12,143 nucleotides of DNA, from NCBI GenBank assembly GCA_023394255.1, contig JAEXAZ010000120.1, forward strand, positions 1 to 12,143, given 5' to 3'. Under the pieces are notes generated by a model. It saw nothing but the letters and a program-made list of their open reading frames with translations, was not told the origin of the DNA and searched no databases. This DNA comes from Bacillota bacterium. GTDB lineage: Bacteria; Bacillota; Clostridia; Oscillospirales; Ruminococcaceae. Position 1 is the stretch's first letter; every line of letters starts with the position of its first letter. Position numbers and translations under genes: made by a program. Below, piece after piece: positions 8,031-12,143 of the stretch.

Positions 8031-8414
8031 CTAATATGCTTCTTTTGTAGATTCGCTCGTCCTGACCGTATATGCCTCCATAATCGGCAGCACAAATAGT
8101 TTGCCGTCCCCGGGATGTCCCGTCTGGTTTGCGTCTATGATGATCTGCACAACTTCCTCCACTTTGTCGTCGTCGACGATCAAAGTGAAAAACCGTTTGG
8201 CAATCAGCCGCTGATATTCCGTAAGGTGCTCCCCAACCGCGTTTGCCGGAACCTCCCCCGTGGCAAGGATTGCTTCCACCAGATGCGGCTCCAGGCTTTT
8301 TTTGCCTCTGCCGAGGCATTTGCGGCAGGAGAACGCCGGATAGCCGGCGTTGGCAAGCGCCTCTTTTGTGACGTTCACCATGTTGACGCGGATAAATACC
8401 ATCACTTCTTTCAT
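8031..8414 (-). CDS. nifI2: NifI2, PII-family nitrogenase regulator
   Basis: This 127-residue protein is PII-like (GlnB superfamily) of the NifI2 class. It ends with the family signature GDGKLFVLPIMEAYTVRT and has a long T-loop region around residues 36-65. From work in Methanococcus, NifI1 and NifI2 together bind the MoFe protein and switch off nitrogenase when ammonium appears, and 2-oxoglutarate with ATP releases the block. The position between nifI1 (14 bp upstream) and nifD (14 bp downstream) is the usual one in archaea and Clostridia. Cys30 and Cys33 form a CRKC motif just before the T-loop. The ATG at 8414 is preceded by a GGGGGGAAG ribosome site. The call rests on family signature plus context. 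Confidence 0.93.
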   Translation of the reverse strand: MKEVMVFIRVNMVNVTKEALANAGYPAFSCRKCLGRGKKSLEPHLVEAILATGEVPANAVGEHLTEYQRLIAKRFFTLIVDDDKVEEVVQIIIDANQTGHPGDGKLFVLPIMEAYTVRTSESTKEAY

Positions 8415-8428
8415 CGCCGCTTCCCCCC

Positions 8429-8752
8429 TTACAGGCCCTTCTTGCCGGTGCTGATGGTATACGCCTCCACAACAGGGGAAATAAAAATCCTGCCGTCCCC
8501 GAAGGTCCCGCCATTGGTTTTTGCGTTACGTAAAATCACTTTTATGATATCGTCCTTGTCCTCGTCATTGCATACTACCAGCAGCATTTCCTTGGGGATC
8601 TCGTCATAATGCACTTCGCCGACCGTGATGCCTTTCTGCTTGCCGCGTCCGTAGACATCCATCTTTGTGACGGCGGGAAAGCCCGCCGCGACCAGCTCCG
8701 ACATGACAATTCCCGTTTTTTCTGGTCGGATAATCGCTCTAATCAACAGCAT
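8429..8752 (-). CDS. nifI1: NifI1, PII-family nitrogenase regulator
   Basis: This 107-residue PII-like protein belongs to the NifI1 class. It starts MLLIRAIIRPEK, has a T-loop with YGRGKQKGITVGEVHYDEIP at about 34-53, and ends with FGDGRIFISPVVEAYTI. It acts with NifI2 as a 2-oxoglutarate-responsive inhibitor of nitrogenase activity, known from methanogens and inferred here. An ATG at 8758 is also in frame but only one base from the AAAGGAG ribosome site (8766-8760). The ATG at 8752 has the normal seven-base gap and gives the typical N-terminus, so I prefer it. It follows nifH by 38 bp and precedes nifI2 by 14 bp. Confidence 0.93.
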   Translation of the reverse strand: MLLIRAIIRPEKTGIVMSELVAAGFPAVTKMDVYGRGKQKGITVGEVHYDEIPKEMLLVVCNDEDKDDIIKVILRNAKTNGGTFGDGRIFISPVVEAYTISTGKKGL

Positions 8753-8790
8753 ATACATACTCCTTTACATCTTTCTCCGGCATGCAAAAC

Positions 8791-9609
8791 CTAATCCAGA
8801 ATACCGTGCTCCATCAGGATTGCCTCCAGGCGTTCCTGGCTCATCGGCCTGGGGATAACAAACATGTCGTTCCCGTCGATCTTGTGCGCGAGCTCCCGGT
8901 ATTCATCCGCCTGCGGCACATCGGGGCTGTAATCAATGACGGTTTTGCGGTTGATTTCCGCCTTCTGCACCGCGTTGTCGCGGGGTACAAAATGGATCAT
9001 CTGTGTCCCCAGCTCTTTTGCGACCGCCGACACCAAATCCGCTTCCCCGTCGACCTTTCTGGAATTGCAGATCAGCCCGCCCAGCCGTACGCCGCCGGTG
9101 CTCGCGTATTTTTTGATTCCTTTTGCAATATTGTTTGCCGCATACAGCGCCATCATTTCGCCGGAACATACGATATAGATTTCCCTGGCCTTGCCTTCGC
9201 GGATCGGCATTGCAAATCCCCCGCAGACAACGTCGCCCAGGACATCGTAAAATACATAGTCCAGATCGTCCGTATAAGCGCCCAGCCTTTCCAGCAGGCC
9301 AATGGACGTGATGATGCCGCGTCCGGCGCATCCGACACCCGGTTCCGGCCCGCCTGATTCCACACAGCGGATTCCGCCGAAGCCCGTTTTCAATACGAAA
9401 TCAAGGTCGATATCCTCGCCCTCCTCGCGCAGCGTGTCAAGAACCGTCTGCTGAGCCAGACCGCCAAGTATCAGGCGGGTGGAATCCGCCTTCGGGTCGC
9501 AGCCCACTATCATAATGTTTTTCCCCATTTCGGCCAGCCCCGCGTTTAGATTTTGGGTCGTGGTCGATTTCCCGATTCCGCCTTTTCCGTAAATAGCAAC
9601 CTGCCTCAT
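8791..9609 (-). CDS. nifH: Nitrogenase iron protein (dinitrogenase reductase)
   Basis: NifH is the homodimeric ATP-dependent electron donor to NifDK and is also needed for FeMo-co maturation. The protein has 272 residues, close to C. pasteurianum NifH. The P-loop is GKGGIGKST at 8-16 and switch I/II regions include CDPKADST (37-44) and DVLGDVVCGG. The [4Fe-4S] cluster ligands are Cys94 (GCAGRG) and Cys129. Arg97, the residue ADP-ribosylated in organisms with DraT, is present, but no draT/draG is seen here. The ATG at 9609 is preceded by GGAGGGAG; an in-frame upstream start near 9660 would lie inside the leader terminator and is rejected. It is the first gene of the operon, behind a leader of about 115 bases with an apparent attenuator. 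Confidence 0.98.
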   Translation of the reverse strand: MRQVAIYGKGGIGKSTTTQNLNAGLAEMGKNIMIVGCDPKADSTRLILGGLAQQTVLDTLREEGEDIDLDFVLKTGFGGIRCVESGGPEPGVGCAGRGIITSIGLLERLGAYTDDLDYVFYDVLGDVVCGGFAMPIREGKAREIYIVCSGEMMALYAANNIAKGIKKYASTGGVRLGGLICNSRKVDGEADLVSAVAKELGTQMIHFVPRDNAVQKAEINRKTVIDYSPDVPQADEYRELAHKIDGNDMFVIPRPMSQERLEAILMEHGILD

Positions 9610-9644
9610 ACAATACTCCCTCCAATTTTTAAGAATCTGATCAC

Positions 9645-9680
9645 AAAAAAAGAGCCGCACAGCAATCGCCGGGCGAACTC
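9645..9680 (-). terminator. Intrinsic terminator in the nifH leader (probable attenuator)
   Basis: In the minus-strand RNA, bases 9680 to 9652 fold into a GC-rich hairpin. GAGU..CGC pairs with GCGGCUC, then an inner CGGC/GCUG stem is closed by a GAUU tetraloop. Seven U residues follow (9651-9645). The element lies between the promoter (about 9732-9760) and the nifH start at 9609. The next gene upstream is divergent, so there is no other transcript for it to end. Controlled readthrough into nifH is therefore the natural interpretation. Confidence 0.8.
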
Positions 9681-9697
9681 CTTTGTTCCATTAAGCC
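9672..9697 (-). promoter_or_regulatory. Candidate antiterminator hairpin with AAAGGA hexaloop in the nifH leader
   Basis: The RNA can alternatively pair GAAC (9688-9685) with GUUC (9678-9675) around the six-base loop AAAGGA. Outer GGC (9697-9695) and GCC (9674-9672) pairs extend it across a six-base bulge. Its 3' arm is the 5' arm of the terminator, so the two folds exclude each other. The hexaloop has A at position 1 and G at position 4, the loop rule described for ANTAR-protein target RNAs. The stem is short, and ANTAR targets normally have two such hairpins, so this is tentative. Confidence 0.45.
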
Positions 9698-9731
9698 TGT
9701 ATTCTGTTGGTGCGGGTTCCTCTTGTATCTC

Positions 9732-9760
9732 AGTATAGAGGATTGCCCAGAGGATCACAA
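9732..9760 (-). promoter_or_regulatory. Sigma-A-type promoter of the nif operon
   Basis: On the minus strand, TTGTGA (9760-9755) is followed after exactly 17 bases by TATACT (9737-9732), with 4/6 and 5/6 matches to the housekeeping consensus. Transcription would begin near 9725, leaving a leader of about 115 bases. Direct repeats AGAGGAT at 9737-9743 and 9749-9755 and an inverted copy at 9718-9723 overlap it and could bind a regulator. I did not find a sigma-54 -24/-12 element upstream of nifH. Confidence 0.6.
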
Positions 9761-9856
9761 TACATCAGATTTTAGAAAAAGCGCAAGTCCGATTTGCTGT
9801 TTTTATGATAGTTAACCATATTGAACTTGCATATTTAAAATATCCTTGTCCCGCTA

Positions 9857-9885
9857 TTGACATACAGACCAAATTAAAATACACT
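9857..9885 (+). promoter_or_regulatory. Sigma-A-type promoter of the anfO operon
   Basis: A perfect -35 TTGACA (9857-9862) is followed after 17 bases by TACACT (9880-9885). Transcription would start near 9892, about 33 bases before the anfO ATG at 9925. A near-perfect AT-rich palindrome, ATATTTAAAATAT (9831-9843), lies just upstream. The 9610-9924 region has no gene; it holds this promoter, the nifH promoter and the nifH leader. Confidence 0.65.
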
Positions 9886-9924
9886 CTTGTAAAGGAAAAA
9901 TCCGAAAGGGAGGTGATTTCCGCA

Positions 9925-10533
9925 ATGCCAAAAATAGCCTTATATTTGCAGGACGGATACCCCACAGTTTCATTTTCAAAAGCCAACATGCTGGTTATTT
10001 ATGAAAAGGGGACGGAATGGCGCAATGTACAAACCATACCCATTGACTTTTCCGGTGCAGGCAGCCCCTCTGCTTTGCGCTCCGGGGTGCGGGCGCTGAT
10101 CGCACAAATGGGGGACTGCAGTATCCTCGCAGGGAAAAGCCTGAGCGGCATCGCCTATGCGGAATTTGACAAGGCCGGGTTTTCTATTTTTGATATCGAT
10201 TCCGTAAATGCCGACACATTTGACGGTATCCTGCGGGACATTGCACAAAGCGACGAAAAGCTGCATAGAAAGGAAGAAATGATCCGTCGGTCGGCTCCCG
10301 TTGAAACAGAGATACCCGGCATTTATTTTCTGGACCTTGCCGCTCTGCAGGCGGAATGCCCGGGAATTTCCTCCAAGAAGGCGCTGACGGATTTTTTGAA
10401 CAGCACACCTTTTCTGGAACTGCATCTGGTGTGCAGACACCTTCCGCCATGGCTGGAAAATGCCCCTCTCGATATCAAAACCAGCAATTTTGGCGAACAG
10501 GTTACCGCAGTCATTACTAAAAGACAATGTTAG
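9925..10533 (+). CDS. anfO: AnfO-family nitrogenase accessory protein
   Basis: This 202-residue, apparently soluble protein resembles AnfO, first described with the Fe-only nitrogenase. The similarity spans the N-terminal block (MPKIALYLQDGYPTVSF and a lone VIYEKGTEW), the central DCSILAGKSLSGIAYAEFDK, and the C-terminal GIYFLDLAALQ plus LELHLVCRHLPPWLE. The molecular function of the family is unknown. The start at 9925 is chosen because GGGAGGTGA lies eight bases upstream and the N-terminus matches the family; an in-frame ATG at 9805 lies upstream of the promoter. It is transcribed away from the Mo nif operon from the shared intergenic region, and its stop overlaps the ribosome site of the next gene, so the two form an operon. 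No anfHDGK genes are in the window, so here it probably serves the Mo system. The family call is from memory of its conserved blocks. Confidence 0.8.
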   Translation: MPKIALYLQDGYPTVSFSKANMLVIYEKGTEWRNVQTIPIDFSGAGSPSALRSGVRALIAQMGDCSILAGKSLSGIAYAEFDKAGFSIFDIDSVNADTFDGILRDIAQSDEKLHRKEEMIRRSAPVETEIPGIYFLDLAALQAECPGISSKKALTDFLNSTPFLELHLVCRHLPPWLENAPLDIKTSNFGEQVTAVITKRQC

Positions 10534-10544
10534 GAGGGGTCTTC

Positions 10545-11519
10545 TTGAAAACTGTCCCTGAACAGCTGCTGACGCCCTACGGTGTTTTCAGCGGCATATC
10601 CGCGGCCGAATATGATCAGGCCGGCGCTGTGCGGAATATCCGGTTAACCGAAAAAAATATGCTGATTTCCCACGCAGGGGAACTGGTTCCTTCTTACACG
10701 GCGGATAATCCGCGCAAAAAATATAAACCCTCCGTTTCCTTCCATCCAAACGGGATGGTAAAGTCCGTATCGCTGGAAGAACAGCAGGAGGTAATGACCC
10801 CCATCGGGGACATCCCCGCAGAGCTGGTCACCTTCTATTCCAGCGGCGAACTTCGGCGCGTCTTCCCGCTGGACGGAAAAATCAGTGGATTCTGGCCGGA
10901 GGAAGAGGAACGCGCGCTGAATATCCCCTTCCATTTTTCTTTGGGATTCACCGATTTCTCCGCTTTGCTGACAGGAATCTGCTTCTACAGAAGCGGCGCT
11001 ATCCGGAGCATCACGCTCTTCCCAAAGGAGGAAATTGACGTCATCATCCCGGACGGCGGCTGTGTGCGCACAAGGAAAGGCTTCTCCATGCACGAAGACG
11101 GCGCGCTGCAGTCGCTGGAGCCGGCAGTCCCGACGCCGGTAAAAACCCCCGTCGGGATTCTCACCGCCTATGATGAAACCTGCGACGGCATCTGCGCGGA
11201 CGACTGTTCCCTGCACTACGATGGGCAGGGACGTATTGAAAGCGTGGTCACATCCGGTGACCGGATCGCGGTAATTACAAAAGAATCCTCCACGCGTTAT
11301 TTTGCCCCCGCTATTCGCCCCAGCCTGGTGGATGAAGCCGCTGTCATGCGTGTTCCTATCCGGTTTTTCTTTGATTACACCGAAAATACCGTCCGCATTA
11401 TGGATGCGGACGGTAAGGAACATTATTTTCCCCTTACAGAATCTACCTTTCATGTTTACCCGAATGCCATTGGAGGATGTACGCCGCAGCAATGCGCCAA
11501 TTGCCATCTATGCCAGTGA
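10545..11519 (+). CDS. Unrecognised beta-repeat protein with C-terminal four-cysteine tail, paired with anfO
   Basis: I do not recognise this 324-residue protein as a named family. It has no signal peptide or membrane segment. It contains at least six copies of a short motif of the form aromatic-x-x-x-G-x-hydrophobic-x-x-hydrophobic, at about residues 22-34, 65-77, 97-109, 146-158, 180-191 and 222-234. These resemble the YxSGxLRxI units of MORN-like beta repeats. TPxG precedes some units (10-13, 85-88, 201-204). Two cysteine clusters stand out: Cys213/217/221 (CX3CX3C) and the extreme C-terminal CX4CX2CX2C at Cys312/317/320/323. The latter could bind a metal or Fe-S cluster. The start is TTG at 10545, five bases after AGGAGGGG. 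An ATG at 10527 overlaps the anfO stop and precedes the ribosome site, so it is unlikely. Translation is probably coupled to anfO, suggesting a shared accessory role. Confidence 0.8.
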   Translation: MKTVPEQLLTPYGVFSGISAAEYDQAGAVRNIRLTEKNMLISHAGELVPSYTADNPRKKYKPSVSFHPNGMVKSVSLEEQQEVMTPIGDIPAELVTFYSSGELRRVFPLDGKISGFWPEEEERALNIPFHFSLGFTDFSALLTGICFYRSGAIRSITLFPKEEIDVIIPDGGCVRTRKGFSMHEDGALQSLEPAVPTPVKTPVGILTAYDETCDGICADDCSLHYDGQGRIESVVTSGDRIAVITKESSTRYFAPAIRPSLVDEAAVMRVPIRFFFDYTENTVRIMDADGKEHYFPLTESTFHVYPNAIGGCTPQQCANCHLCQ

Positions 11520-11632
11520 CCGCAGGCAGAAACTATGCATTGTCCGATAAAAACGCCGATGCCGGAGCAGTCTGAATCCGACAAAATGAAGCTGACGATT
11601 GTGCTATAGTAACAGATGCACCCCGCAGATCA

Positions 11633-11657
11633 CCCGCCAGAAATGGCGGGCGTTTTT
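11633..11657 (+). terminator. Intrinsic terminator of the anfO operon
   Basis: A perfect 7-bp stem CCCGCCA/TGGCGGG with a GAAA tetraloop is followed by CG and TTTTT. It lies 113 bp after the stop of the repeat-protein gene and before the convergent methyltransferase-like gene. There is no comparable T-tract on the minus strand. The rest of 11520-11699 shows no gene. Confidence 0.85.
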
Positions 11658-11699
11658 GCGTTTCCGGAAAGCTGCCTCAAGCCCTTTTATTTTTGCGGA

Positions 11700-12143
11700 T
11701 TACTGTTTTGTAAAGGCATAGTAATATTCCCGCGCGCTTTTGGAAAGGGCAAATCCCCGTTCCTGCAGGAGCTGCGCCGCCTTCGGGTAAAAAACGGCGG
11801 GGGCGGTCAAAATAAGCTGCCCGTTCTTTTTGAGCAGCCTGCTCAGGCTGTCGAATAAGCGTCCGGGGTCTTCCAGCTTGTCGGTTTCGCTCTCCACAAC
11901 GGCAATATCATAGAGCCGGCCGCCGAAGTGTTCCTCCAGATTCCTGTCAGAAGCGCATGCGCAGGTATCGCAAATGCTTCTGAGGTCGGGCATGCTGCTT
12001 TCCTGTTCGGAAAGATAAAAGAGCTTTACGTTGTGCACACCCTTACTCCGGAACCTGTTTTTTATTTGCAGCAGCGTGGTTCCGCAGGAGCTTCCGATTC
12101 CCAAAATGCAAACCTCTCCCCGCGGGCTGTAGTCCGCGATATC
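11700..12143 (-). CDS. SAM-dependent methyltransferase-like protein (C-terminal part; 5' end outside window)
   Basis: The frame is open to the right edge, so the gene starts beyond it; 147 residues are visible. The glycine-rich SAM-binding motif I is at 10-22 (EVCILGIGSSCGT). A later YDIAVVESETD strand, a linker ending LLKKNGQLILTAP (the usual post-motif III strand) and a C-terminal YYYAFTKQ fit a class I methyltransferase. A TTG near 12104 falls inside motif I and is not the start. A small cysteine cluster, CDTCAC, sits in the middle. The substrate is unknown. It points toward the anfO operon and stops 43 bp short of that operon's terminator. It may not belong to the nif system at all. Confidence 0.65.
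   Translation of the reverse strand, partial: DIADYSPRGEVCILGIGSSCGTTLLQIKNRFRSKGVHNVKLFYLSEQESSMPDLRSICDTCACASDRNLEEHFGGRLYDIAVVESETDKLEDPGRLFDSLSRLLKKNGQLILTAPAVFYPKAAQLLQERGFALSKSAREYYYAFTKQ

Noticed and set aside
9831..9843. AT-rich palindrome ATATTTAAAATAT upstream of anfO as an operator
   Set aside because: It is low-complexity sequence in an AT-rich intergenic stretch, with no second copy in the window to support a binding site.
9805..9924. N-terminal extension of AnfO from the ATG at 9805
   Set aside because: It would start upstream of the consensus promoter at 9857-9885. The ATG at 9925 has a strong ribosome site and a family-like N-terminus.
9610..9924. Sigma-54 (-24/-12) promoter and NifA upstream site for nifH
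   Set aside because: No TGGCAC-N5-TTGC-type element or convincing TGT-N10-ACA site was found on the nifH side; a sigma-A-type promoter fits better.
10644..11507. A minus-strand open frame of 287 codons opposite the repeat-protein gene
   Set aside because: The plus-strand gene has an operon context, a good ribosome site and internal protein repeats. The antisense frame has none of these.

Overview
The window is the core of a molybdenum nitrogenase (nif) gene cluster of an anaerobic Firmicute of the class Clostridia. Four features point there, and all match the organisation known from Clostridium pasteurianum. NifD carries the clostridial internal insertion. NifK has a short N-terminus. nifN and nifB are fused into one gene. 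A 102-residue thioredoxin-like [2Fe-2S] ferredoxin aligns position for position with the C. pasteurianum 2Fe ferredoxin. The DNA is moderately GC-rich (roughly mid-50s percent by eye), so a higher-GC clostridial lineage such as an Oscillospiraceae-type fermenter is more likely than a low-GC Clostridium. That placement is inference.

Layout. From about 9760 leftward, one long minus-strand operon reads nifH, nifI1, nifI2, nifD, nifK, nifE, nifN-B, 2Fe-2S ferredoxin, and a nifV-omega-like gene cut by the left edge. Gaps are 2 to 38 bp except the 80 bp between nifK and nifE, which holds a strong hairpin. Rightward from about 9857, a divergent two-gene plus-strand operon encodes an AnfO-family protein and an unrecognised 324-residue repeat protein with a four-cysteine tail. 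It ends at an intrinsic terminator at 11633-11657. A SAM-dependent methyltransferase-like gene enters convergently from the right edge and is incomplete.

How the genes work together. NifH passes electrons to NifDK, which reduces N2. NifB (in the fusion) makes the 8Fe core of FeMo-co, and NifE with the NifN part matures it. The NifV-like subunit would contribute homocitrate. NifI1/NifI2 are PII-like sensors that inhibit nitrogenase when nitrogen is plentiful. The ferredoxin is a likely nitrogenase-associated electron carrier or regulator. AnfO and its partner are accessory proteins of unknown mechanism.

Regulation visible in the sequence. The divergent intergenic region (9610-9924) holds a sigma-A-type promoter for each operon. 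The nifH leader contains a well-formed intrinsic terminator with no upstream gene to terminate. A competing hairpin with an AAAGGA hexaloop overlaps it. This looks like transcription attenuation, possibly by an ANTAR-type antiterminator. The nifK-nifE hairpin is followed by five U residues and may lower expression of the cofactor-assembly genes relative to nifHDK. I saw no CRISPR array, tRNA, rRNA or mobile element.
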